64,000 bases of DNA from Mycolicibacterium sp. P9-64 (lineage in GTDB: Bacteria > Actinomycetota > Actinomycetes > Mycobacteriales > Mycobacteriaceae): contig NZ_NPKO01000006.1 of the NCBI RefSeq assembly GCF_008329605.1, forward strand, positions 372,001-436,000, written 5' to 3'. The notes below the pieces were generated by a model. The model was not told the origin of the DNA. It did no database searches and was given only the letters and a program-made list of their open reading frames with translations. Both the position numbers and the translations under genes were made by a program. Numbering within the stretch: position 1 is the stretch's first letter; each line of letters opens with the position of its first letter. Shown here one piece after another: positions 33,769-41,286 of this stretch.

Positions 33769-34395
33769 CTAGAAGGAGCAGTTGCGGTTCTCGGCGCGCC
33801 GAAGCGGCGCCGCAGCCGGCAGGGGGCTGGCTCCGACGGGAGACATCCCGTCCAACATGAGCGCGACGTAACGGCGCCAGCCGTCGCCTTCTGACTCGAT
33901 GCACGACATGAGCGAGGCGAGCATCCCGATGATCACGTGGACGTCGTCGGGGATGAGATCGGCTCGGATGACGCCAGCTTGTTGCCCGCGATCGATGAGC
34001 AGGGTCATCGAGTCGAGGAATGGGGCGGTGAGCTCGGTGGTGAGCGCGCCGGCATTGTGCGCGGCGGCGAAGGTGTTGCGCTCGTGGGCCACCATCGACA
34101 GGGTGGCCTCCATCAAGGTGACCAGTCCGCGTTTGGGGTCGTCGTCGCCGAGTGCCTGCTCGATGGCCGGGGAGAGTTGCTCGCCGATGCCCTGTTCGAT
34201 GGCCGCCCGCAGCAGTTCCTCCTTGTTGGGAAAGCGCCTGTACAGCGTCGCGATGCCCACGTCGGCCCTGCGGGCGATGTCATCGAGTGTGGCGTCGGGA
34301 CCGGTCTCGGCGTAGACCTCCCGCGCGGCCCGCGCGATCCTCTCGGAGTTGCGCGCAGCGTCGGCGCGGAGCCGGCGCGTGCCATCGGTGAGCAT
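33769..34395 (-). CDS. TetR-family regulator
   Basis: 208 residues; helix-turn-helix in TLDDIARRADVGIATLYRRF. ATG 34395 chosen over GTG 34401. Divergent from the F420-reductase-like gene, with two perfect palindromes built on GATAG/TATC in the shared 126-base region, so it most likely represses both itself and that gene. Confidence 0.87.
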   Translation of the reverse strand: MLTDGTRRLRADAARNSERIARAAREVYAETGPDATLDDIARRADVGIATLYRRFPNKEELLRAAIEQGIGEQLSPAIEQALGDDDPKRGLVTLMEATLSMVAHERNTFAAAHNAGALTTELTAPFLDSMTLLIDRGQQAGVIRADLIPDDVHVIIGMLASLMSCIESEGDGWRRYVALMLDGMSPVGASPLPAAAPLRRAENRNCSF

Positions 34396-34410
34396 GACCA
34401 CAGGTTAGCA

Positions 34411-34430
34411 AGCGATAGTTGACTATCGCT
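34411..34430. promoter_or_regulatory. TetR operator 1
   Basis: AGCGATAG-TTGA-CTATCGCT, 8-bp perfect arms, 16 bases upstream of the TetR start. Confidence 0.65.
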
Positions 34431-34456
34431 AAGCGCTAGGGTTGGCTTCGAACATC

Positions 34457-34478
34457 AACCGATAGTCGGGTATCGGTT
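34457..34478. promoter_or_regulatory. TetR operator 2
   Basis: AACCGATA-N6-TATCGGTT, 8-bp perfect arms, 44 bases before the ATG of the divergent gene; shares the CGATA/TATCG core with operator 1. Two sites suggest cooperative control of both promoters. Confidence 0.62.
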
Positions 34479-34521
34479 ACGCCAGCACCCGCCTTGCTCA
34501 GCGCTAAAGGAGACGTCGCCC

Positions 34522-35313
34522 ATGACGGAAACCCTCGGACTCATCGGCAGCGGAATGATCGGCAGTGCACTGGCCCGCCTCGCGGTGGAGGCCGGCCTCG
34601 ACGTCGTGGTGAGCAATTCACGCGGGCCGGATACCTTGAGTGCACTCGTCGACGAACTCGGTTTGCAGGCCCGCGCCGGCACACCTGCCGAGGCCGCAGA
34701 AGCCGATCTGATCGTTGCCGCCATTCCGCTCAACGCCTACCGCCTGCTCTCGCCTGCGGAACTGGCAGGCAAGACCGTGATCGACACGACGAACTACTAC
34801 CCCCAGCGCGACGGCCGCATCCCCGAGTTGGACGCGGCCGAGTCGACCAGTAGCGCGCTGGTGCAACGCCACCTGTCTGATTCGCGAGTGGTCAAGGCGT
34901 TCAACAACATCGACTTCCGCCGACTGCTCACCCTCACGCTGCCCTTCGGTGCGCCCGCCCGCAGCGCACTGCCCATCGCGGGCGACGAAGCCGCGGCCAA
35001 GGCCGAGGTGGCCGACCTTCTCGACCTTCTCGGTTACGACGCCACCGACATCGGCACGCTCGCCGACAGCTGGCGCAGCGAGCCGGGCACGCCGGTCTAC
35101 TGCCTGCCGTACTTTCCGGGCCGGGCGCCAGAGGGCGTCAGCCCGCACGAGGCATTTCGCTGGTTCTTCGAGACGCCGGGCGTCCCCGTATCCGCAAGCC
35201 GCGTCAAGGATTTGACTGACAATGCCGTTCGTGTCCCAGCGGGCGGCAAGCTGTCCGATGCCGAGGCCGCGCTAGCGGGATTCGACGCGATGCAGCCGTC
35301 GGGGCTCGCCTAG
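34522..35313 (+). CDS. NADPH-dependent F420 reductase-like / NADP oxidoreductase, coenzyme F420-dependent family
   Basis: 263 residues with an N-terminal Rossmann fold (GLIGSGMIGSALAR), VVSNSRGPDT defining NADP preference, and the VVKAFNNI segment typical of the family. It either shuttles electrons between NADPH and F420 or acts as a plain NADP-dependent oxidoreductase; the C-terminal part differs from the methanogen enzyme. The ribosome site is AAAGGAGA. A divergent TetR with twin operators should control it; its stop shares CTAG with the convergent FAD enzyme. Confidence 0.8.
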   Translation: MTETLGLIGSGMIGSALARLAVEAGLDVVVSNSRGPDTLSALVDELGLQARAGTPAEAAEADLIVAAIPLNAYRLLSPAELAGKTVIDTTNYYPQRDGRIPELDAAESTSSALVQRHLSDSRVVKAFNNIDFRRLLTLTLPFGAPARSALPIAGDEAAAKAEVADLLDLLGYDATDIGTLADSWRSEPGTPVYCLPYFPGRAPEGVSPHEAFRWFFETPGVPVSASRVKDLTDNAVRVPAGGKLSDAEAALAGFDAMQPSGLA

Positions 35314-36641
35314 GCTGCGCCGTCTCGCGCGGTGTCGCAGAGGTCGGCTAGTTCGGCGCGAGTCGGGCCGTCGGGAACATCGGGTCGCCAGCCTGCGGCG
35401 TAGATCTCCCGTGCCCTCGGCTCCACTGGGTCCAGGCTCGCCGGTAGCGCATCCATCCGGGCATATGGTGCGACCGCGGTCCGCATGGCGTCGTCGGCAG
35501 ACGCACTGGTGGCCGCCGCGACGACGAGGTCCGACGGCAGGCGCCGCGTGGTGTCGACGTCACCGCCGGACCACCGGCGCAGTCGATCGGCATCGTTGTG
35601 CACGTGATCGTCGAACCACGGCCTGATGTTCTTGGTGCACCAATGATCGAACTGCATTGTCGCCGAATCGATGTCGGTGCCGTGGTGGTCCAACGCGCCG
35701 ATCATCGCCCGCGACTGGGCGAGCGCAAGGGTGACGCCACGACCCGCGAGCGGCGTGGTGGTGCAGACCGCATCACCCACCGAGATCATGCCTGGCGTGG
35801 CGGGCCGACCTGCGGGGTTCAGTTGGCCGCGGTAACCATTCACCAGCTTGCCCCCTGGCCGCACGGGGGCGATCGGCACGGAACGGTCAGGGTCTGTCCA
35901 CTCCGACAGCTGCGGTATCGCGCCGACGGCGGACTCGAAGACGTCGGCGCGCCGGAGTCTGCGCAGCCTGCGATCGGTGCCGTCGTGGGCCAGCGTGATC
36001 GAGAACGTCCTGTCGTCGTGCAGGAAGCCGATGGCGAAGTAGCCTACGAAGCTCAGCGTCAGGCCGATCGGCGAGTTCACCGGAACGCTTGGGGCGTCAT
36101 CATGGAGCCGGTACTGCCTGTCGATGTACACCGCGCCGCAGTCGCTGCCCTCGGCGGGCGGCCGCTCGTCGCCGGTGAATCTGCTTGCCCGGCCCGATGC
36201 GTCGATGACCACGTCGGCGGTCAGCTGGCGGCCGAGCAGCGTCACGCCACGAACGCGCCCATGCTGCCGGACGAGCCCGTCGACGTGACCGGTGTGACCG
36301 CTGACCCCTGGCTCCTCCAGCGCACGGCGGCGCAACACCGCATCGAACGTGGCGCGCCGGCACAGCAGCGCTGCGGGCCTACCGTCGGGGGCGTCGGCCA
36401 CCGCCGCGCCAGCAGCCACCAGATGCTCGAGAACATCCGGCATTTCAGCCAGGAGGGCCTCGACGACGGGACCGCGAAAGGTGTGAGCATGGTGAAACTG
36501 CATGACGCCCTTGCGGTGCCAAGAGCCGACTACGGGCGGCCCTGGATCGCGGTCGACGAGCACCACGTCGCTGCCGCGTCGGGCCAGCGCGATGGCGGTG
36601 AACAGTCCGGTGGGTCCGGCGCCAACGATGATCGCTCGCAT
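35310..36641 (-). CDS. FAD-dependent monooxygenase-type oxidoreductase
   Basis: 443 residues, group A flavoprotein-like. The ADP-binding fold starts at once (VGAGPTGLFTAIALARRG), DASGR follows in mid-protein, and the second FAD motif SVGDAVCTTTPLAGRGV appears near residue 290. Likely hydroxylates or dehydrogenates an aromatic or polyketide-type substrate. ATG 36641 follows GGAGAAGTG. It is divergent from a TetR gene with an inverted repeat between them. Confidence 0.82.
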   Translation of the reverse strand: MRAIIVGAGPTGLFTAIALARRGSDVVLVDRDPGPPVVGSWHRKGVMQFHHAHTFRGPVVEALLAEMPDVLEHLVAAGAAVADAPDGRPAALLCRRATFDAVLRRRALEEPGVSGHTGHVDGLVRQHGRVRGVTLLGRQLTADVVIDASGRASRFTGDERPPAEGSDCGAVYIDRQYRLHDDAPSVPVNSPIGLTLSFVGYFAIGFLHDDRTFSITLAHDGTDRRLRRLRRADVFESAVGAIPQLSEWTDPDRSVPIAPVRPGGKLVNGYRGQLNPAGRPATPGMISVGDAVCTTTPLAGRGVTLALAQSRAMIGALDHHGTDIDSATMQFDHWCTKNIRPWFDDHVHNDADRLRRWSGGDVDTTRRLPSDLVVAAATSASADDAMRTAVAPYARMDALPASLDPVEPRAREIYAAGWRPDVPDGPTRAELADLCDTARDGAA

Positions 36642-36651
36642 CACTTCTCCA

Positions 36652-36678
36652 ATTGAGGTAACTTAAAATGTACTCAAT
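36652..36678. promoter_or_regulatory. Probable TetR operator
   Basis: ATTGAG-N15-CTCAAT in the AT-rich 55-base gap between the FAD enzyme and TetR starts; the inner bases (GTAACTTAAAATGTA) include a possible -10. Confidence 0.45.
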
Positions 36679-36696
36679 ACACAGAGGGTGACTTCA

Positions 36697-37350
36697 ATGG
36701 GTGAACCTGTCAAGCGCGACTATCGTTCGGGGCTGCGTGCCGCGCAGGCAGCTGACACTCGACGGCTGATCGTGTCGGCGGCCGCGCGCCTGTTCGTCGA
36801 GGACGGCTACGGCGCCACCACCATCGATGCGGTAGCCGATGCCGCAGGCGTCAGCCGTAAGACGGTGTTCATCGCGGTCGGGGGCAAGGTCGACCTGTTG
36901 AAGAAGGCGCTGGACTGGGCGGTGGCGGGTGACGACGAGCCGATCGCGGTGGCGGACCGCGTCGCGCTGCGGGAACTGCTCGCGCTGGACGATCCGGTTG
37001 CGCTGCTGACGGCGTGGGCGAGCGTCTTGGTTGAGATCGACGTGCGGGTTGCCGGTCTGTTCCACGCCCTGGAAGTCGCCGCGGACGGCGATGATTCTGC
37101 CAGCGGTCTGCTTGACGAATCCCGGAGGCAGCGGCTCGCCGGTGCCAGGACGGTGGTCAAGCGTCTGGTTGCGCTGGATGCGCTGACCGACGCCGTGTCA
37201 CGTGCCGACGCAGTCGACTTGGCTTGGCTGGCAACCGATCCCGTGCTGTTCGACCGCTTCGTGCGGATCCGCGGATGGTCGGTCGGCAAGTTCGAGAGCT
37301 GGCTGGCGCGGACGCTGACCGGTCAGTTGCTGAAGCCTTCGCGCGCCTAA
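36697..37350 (+). CDS. TetR-family regulator
   Basis: 217 residues; helix-turn-helix TTIDAVADAAGVSRKTVFIAVG. ATG 36697 preferred; GTG 36688 is in frame. The divergent FAD oxidoreductase is the probable target. Its stop overlaps the convergent coiled-coil gene by four bases. Confidence 0.85.
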   Translation: MGEPVKRDYRSGLRAAQAADTRRLIVSAAARLFVEDGYGATTIDAVADAAGVSRKTVFIAVGGKVDLLKKALDWAVAGDDEPIAVADRVALRELLALDDPVALLTAWASVLVEIDVRVAGLFHALEVAADGDDSASGLLDESRRQRLAGARTVVKRLVALDALTDAVSRADAVDLAWLATDPVLFDRFVRIRGWSVGKFESWLARTLTGQLLKPSRA

Positions 37351-37763
37351 TTGACGGTGTGCGACCGATCCGTATGCGCTGCGCGGTCGTCTGCCGCTTC
37401 GTCGACGGGCTTATCGGTGGTCTTGATCCGCGGGTCCAGCTCGTCGGCGCGTTCGCGCTGGACGTCCAGCTCCTCCCGCGAGGTATCGAGGTGCTCGCGG
37501 TGCCCCGAGGCACGGTCCTGCAGGCGGGCGGCCTCGGCGGCCTTGACCTCGGCTTCCGCCTGAGCGGCGCGCGCCTTGGCCTCCGTCTCGGCGGCCAACG
37601 CTTCGCGCTTCGCCAGTTGTGCGCTCTGTTCGTGCACGTCTTCCCGGATGCGGTCGGCCTGCACTCGATGGCGGCGATTGTTGGCCGACCGCGCGACGAA
37701 GGCGAGCACGCCAATGATCAGGACTGCGACGACGACGATGATGACCCAGGTAGTGGTGGTCAC
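37347..37763 (-). CDS. Membrane-anchored coiled-coil protein
   Basis: 138 residues: one transmembrane helix (about 6-24, WVIIVVVAVLIIGVLAFV) followed by a long charged, Ala/Glu/Arg-rich coiled coil (about 30-110) facing the cytoplasm and an acidic tail. No catalytic motif. Common layout of mycobacterial envelope-associated proteins; function unknown. Confidence 0.72.
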   Translation of the reverse strand: MTTTTWVIIVVVAVLIIGVLAFVARSANNRRHRVQADRIREDVHEQSAQLAKREALAAETEAKARAAQAEAEVKAAEAARLQDRASGHREHLDTSREELDVQRERADELDPRIKTTDKPVDEAADDRAAHTDRSHTVN

Positions 37764-37860
37764 GACGGGCTTCCTTCGGGTGGGGTGGCACGTCAGCGGA
37801 ATTGACGTGCACGCTTATTCAGCGGATGCCCGTATCCGCCGATGCCCAAACCGCAGCTAC

Positions 37861-38244
37861 CTATTTGACGATCAGCGTGCCCTTCATGTTCGAGTGGTAC
37901 TTGCAGTAGAACGGGTACTCGCCTGGTTGGGTCGGCGCCGTGAAGGTCTTCTGTCCCTTTGCGTCGACCTCGGTGTCGAATTGCCCGGCGGTCTTCGACG
38001 TCACCGAATGCTCGACTCCGTCATCGTTGGTGATGGAGACCTGTGCACCAGGCGAGACAGTGAGCGGATCTCCGAACGCCATCCCGGAGATGGTGATGGT
38101 CGACCCGCTGGCAGCCGGGGCCGCGCTACTGGTCGCCGGTGCGGCGCTGGTCGATCCGTAGCCGGTGTTGCCCGAACTGCCGCATCCCGCGACGACGAGG
38201 GCGATCACGCCCAGCGCAGCCACGGTGCCATGGAGTTTTGTCAT
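37861..38244 (-). CDS. Cupredoxin (plastocyanin/azurin-like) lipoprotein
   Basis: 127 residues. Lipobox VVAGC with Cys21 as the lipidated residue, a Ser/Ala-rich linker, then a blue-copper domain with ligands His79 (EHSV), Cys114, His117 and Met120 (YCKYHSNMKG). Attached to the outer face of the membrane; carries electrons or handles copper. ATG 38244 chosen because it gives a proper signal peptide. Its upstream region contains a perfect 14-bp palindrome. Confidence 0.86.
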   Translation of the reverse strand: MTKLHGTVAALGVIALVVAGCGSSGNTGYGSTSAAPATSSAAPAASGSTITISGMAFGDPLTVSPGAQVSITNDDGVEHSVTSKTAGQFDTEVDAKGQKTFTAPTQPGEYPFYCKYHSNMKGTLIVK

Positions 38245-38614
38245 CGCAGTCCCCGTTCGTTGGTGGTCTGCGATGGACACGTCGGCCGAGGGGGCCCGGT
38301 TCAACGAATCTTGTGACTTCTCGTGATTCGTGCCCAATTCCCATCTGAAATGTCCACCGAATGTCCAATTGGACACCCTATTGAGACGGCGGGAGCGCAG
38401 GAGCACTCTGATCAGACGGCCGGGCCTTAGTTGAAGGTCGGTTGTCGAACGTCTGGGGTCCCTCCCCGTTCGCGGTATCGACGGCTAGTGACAACACGTC
38501 GGCGCCTATGCCCCGCGCGCTGCACCGGTGACCAGAGCGACTCGAGATGTCACCGCCCTCCTTCGGGTGGTCGTTCGGTCGGATGTCCTCGTGGGGTCGG
38601 ATGCTCGTTGGTGG
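38245..38614. other. Intergenic region, 370 bases
   Basis: Lies between the cupredoxin start and the last gene of the ten-gene cluster. It contains a perfect 14-bp palindrome (38362-38375) and an extra TGTCCA at 38351, but no gene or terminator that I can support. It may hold the cupredoxin promoter and the terminator of the cluster. Confidence 0.5.
38362..38375. promoter_or_regulatory. Perfect palindrome upstream of the cupredoxin gene
   Basis: TGTCCAATTGGACA, identical to its own complement, 118 bases before the cupredoxin start; an additional half-site TGTCCA lies 11 bases to the left. Confidence 0.4.
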
Positions 38615-39436
38615 CTAGCGCTGAAGTCGGTCGCGCCAGCTGATCATTTCTTCGACGACGGTGAAGTCGAACCCTTCGGCGGGTGTGGGGTGGATTTCGG
38701 TGATGAAGGTGGTGGCCCCGGCGTCGAGGTAGGCGTCAACGGTGTCAGCACCCCACCAAGTGACGGAGCGTTCGATGTCTCTGCCGGATCGGCCGGCTTC
38801 CTCGGCGAGTCGGTCGACCAGAGCGCTGGCTTCGGCGAATGCATCGACTGGGAGGAAGGTGTGCCAGATGTCGGCGTGGCGGGCGACGGCGGGCAGTGTG
38901 CGCTTGGCGCCGGAGCCGCCAATGAGGATCGGGATCTTCCGGACGGGCGGCGGGATCAATTGCGCGAGGCGGCTCTCGATGCGTGTGAGGCTCGCGTCGA
39001 ACAGGTCGAAACGCGACTTGACGCTGCCGAAGTCATATCCGTAGGTGGTGTAGTCCTTTTCGTACCAACCGGCGCCCAATCCGAGCACGACACGGCCGCC
39101 GCTGATGTGGTCGACGGTGCGTGCCATGTCAGCGAGCAGGTCGGGGTTGCGGTAGCCGGCACCGGTGACCAGAAGGCCGATGTTGGCGCGGTGTGTGATC
39201 TCGCCCCAGCTTGCCAGGGCGGTCCATCCTTCGAAGTTGGTCACGTCGGGTTGTACGTCGTCGAGGACGGGTTGTCCTCCGATGAGGTCGTTGATGACGG
39301 GCTGGTGGAAGTGGTCATATCCGAAGGTGTAGTCGGCGCCGATGTCGTCGGCGTAGCGCACGGCGGCACGCCAGCTGGTGTAGTCGGGGGCGTTGCCGGG
39401 CTGGATTTGAACACCGATGCGGATGGGATTGGACAT
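38615..39436 (-). CDS. LLM-class F420/FMN-dependent oxidoreductase
   Basis: Last gene of the ten-gene cluster. 273-residue luciferase-like barrel (YADDIGADYTFGYDH, NIGLLVTGAGYRNPDLLADMA, GLGAGWYEKDY, ILIGGSGAKRTLP). Predicted to reduce or oxygenate a small organic substrate with F420H2 or FMN. It lies 52 bases after the SDR gene; last position is consistent with the end of a polycistronic message. Confidence 0.83.
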   Translation of the reverse strand: MSNPIRIGVQIQPGNAPDYTSWRAAVRYADDIGADYTFGYDHFHQPVINDLIGGQPVLDDVQPDVTNFEGWTALASWGEITHRANIGLLVTGAGYRNPDLLADMARTVDHISGGRVVLGLGAGWYEKDYTTYGYDFGSVKSRFDLFDASLTRIESRLAQLIPPPVRKIPILIGGSGAKRTLPAVARHADIWHTFLPVDAFAEASALVDRLAEEAGRSGRDIERSVTWWGADTVDAYLDAGATTFITEIHPTPAEGFDFTVVEEMISWRDRLQR

Positions 39437-39488
39437 GAGGGTTCTCTCTCGTCAGTGAATTGGGTTCGTCTGCAGGGGTTGTCGAGGT

Positions 39489-40232
39489 TCAGACCAGGGT
39501 GCGGCCGCCGTCCAGGGACAGCACCGACCCGGTGGCGTAGGTGAGATCGGGTGAGGTCAGCAGGAGTACTGCGCGGGCAACTTCGTGTGGGGCGACGGTG
39601 CGCCCCAGCGGTACCGTGCTGCCGACCTGCTTGAGTGCTGCCTCCCCGGCGTTGCGGACCATCTTGGGTCCGTGCATCGGGCCGGGCGATACGGCGTTGA
39701 CGCGGATGCCGTGGGGTGCGAATTCCAATGCCCAGGAACGGGTCAGGGATTCCAGAGCGGCTTTGGTGGCTGCGTAGGCGGCCCGTCCGGGGGTGGCTAG
39801 TTTGGCGCCGATGGAGCTGATGTTGACGATGTGACCCCGTCCAACCTCGATCATCGTGGGCGCGATGGCTGCTACCAGAGCGTGTGGGGCGCGGACGTTG
39901 ACTTCGTACATGGCGTCGAAACCGGCGGGGTCGAGTTCGGCGGTCGGTCCGGCTGAGATGGTGGCGGCGTTGTTGACGAGAATGCTCACTGGGCCGGTCT
40001 GCTGCACCAGTTTGGTGATGTCGGCCAGGTTCCTCAAGTCGGCCTGGATGAATCGCACGCGTGCTCCGGTGGGATCCAAGTGCTCGGCCAGGTCCGCGTA
40101 GTCGTCGAGCCGGCCGGTGATGACGACCCGTGCGCCGGCGGCGGTGTACGACTTGGCAATCTCGTAACCCAGGCTGCCTTGCTCGCCGACACCGGTCACC
40201 AGGACGGTGTCGGTTTCATGGGTGGGGGGCAT
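39489..40232 (-). CDS. Short-chain dehydrogenase/reductase (SDR)
   Basis: 247 residues. Cofactor loop TGVGEQGSLGYEIAKSY instead of the plain TGxxxGIG; NNAAT; catalytic Ser, then Tyr/Lys in YAATKAAL; SPGPM near the C-terminus and GGRTLV at the end. Reduces a ketone or oxidises an alcohol. Start at the ATG of MPPTHETD. Co-directional with its neighbours in the cluster. Confidence 0.86.
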   Translation of the reverse strand: MPPTHETDTVLVTGVGEQGSLGYEIAKSYTAAGARVVITGRLDDYADLAEHLDPTGARVRFIQADLRNLADITKLVQQTGPVSILVNNAATISAGPTAELDPAGFDAMYEVNVRAPHALVAAIAPTMIEVGRGHIVNISSIGAKLATPGRAAYAATKAALESLTRSWALEFAPHGIRVNAVSPGPMHGPKMVRNAGEAALKQVGSTVPLGRTVAPHEVARAVLLLTSPDLTYATGSVLSLDGGRTLV

Positions 40233-40280
40233 GGTGTTTCTCCTTCGGTGCATGCGCCGCACGGTGCGGCGTGTGTGAAA

Positions 40281-41279
40281 TCAGTTGTCGGGGAACGTGA
40301 AGAGCAGCTTCCCGGCGCCAGTGGGGGCCTGGGCGGCGACCATCGCGTCGCGCCAGTTCGCGAGTGGGAAGGTGCGGTCCACGCGTGCGGAGAGTGTTCC
40401 GTCGCCGATCAGGTCGACCAATTGCCGGTATTCCTCTCGGCTGGTCGCCAATTGGGTTCGTTGCCACCAGTTGTGCAGCCAGAACCCGGTCAGGCTGGCC
40501 TGGTTGCCGATGAGGTCGGCCTGCGAGAGTGCCGGTGGTTGCCCTGATTGTGCGGCGTAGGTGACCAGGGTCCCGCCGTAGCGCAGGTGTTGGCCCAACG
40601 TGCTGCTGGCCGGTCCGCCCACGGAGTCCACGGCGATGTCGAGGGTGTCGCCGGCCAGCGCGGCTGTGACGGCGTCGTCGAGGTCGGGACCGTCGAGGAC
40701 GACGTGTTCTGCACCCCAGCCGCGTACGTCATCGGCGGCGTGCTCGCGCCGCACCACGTTCAGGGTTCGGTGACCGAAGTGATGGGCGAGTTTGATGAGG
40801 TATTCGCCGACCGCGGAGTTGGCGGCGGTTTGTCCGATCCAGCGGTCGGGGTCGTCGGGGTTCCCGTGGTCGCGCAGCAGTCGCAGCGCGGTCATGGGGT
40901 TGATACCCAGCATGGCCAGCTGTAGTGCGTCGCCGTCGTCGGGGACGGCGATGAGGTCATCGGGCGAGGCGACGACGTGGGTGGCCCAGGTGCCGTGGCG
41001 GTAGGTGGCCAGCAACGCAACCCGCTGACCCACCAGGGCGGTGTCGGTGTCGTGGCCCACGGCGATCACGCGCCCGACTCCTTCGGATCCGATCGTCGCG
41101 CCCGGTGTGGGAGTCACGAAGTACTGTCCGGCGGCGGCGAGGAGGTCGGTCTGATTGATCGTGGCGGCCTCCATCTGAATCAGGACTTGTCCTGGTGCTG
41201 GGGTGGGTTCGGCGGCGGATTGCAGGTCGAGGGCGTGGGTGGGGTCGGCGGAGATACGGGTCAGAGCCAGGCGTTGCAC
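40281..41279 (-). CDS. Medium-chain (quinone oxidoreductase-like) dehydrogenase 3
   Basis: 332 residues. No catalytic or structural zinc ligands; NQTDLL, GSEGVGRVIAVG and an NAD(P) fold with AVDSVGG fit the zinc-less quinone/enoyl reductase branch. GTG 41279 is chosen: it comes 7 bases after the glycosidase stop with GGAAGTGAG before it; the frame runs open further upstream but that part is antisense to the glycosidase. One of three such paralogues in this cluster. Confidence 0.82.
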   Translation of the reverse strand: MQRLALTRISADPTHALDLQSAAEPTPAPGQVLIQMEAATINQTDLLAAAGQYFVTPTPGATIGSEGVGRVIAVGHDTDTALVGQRVALLATYRHGTWATHVVASPDDLIAVPDDGDALQLAMLGINPMTALRLLRDHGNPDDPDRWIGQTAANSAVGEYLIKLAHHFGHRTLNVVRREHAADDVRGWGAEHVVLDGPDLDDAVTAALAGDTLDIAVDSVGGPASSTLGQHLRYGGTLVTYAAQSGQPPALSQADLIGNQASLTGFWLHNWWQRTQLATSREEYRQLVDLIGDGTLSARVDRTFPLANWRDAMVAAQAPTGAGKLLFTFPDN

Positions 41280-41286
41280 GGGATGC

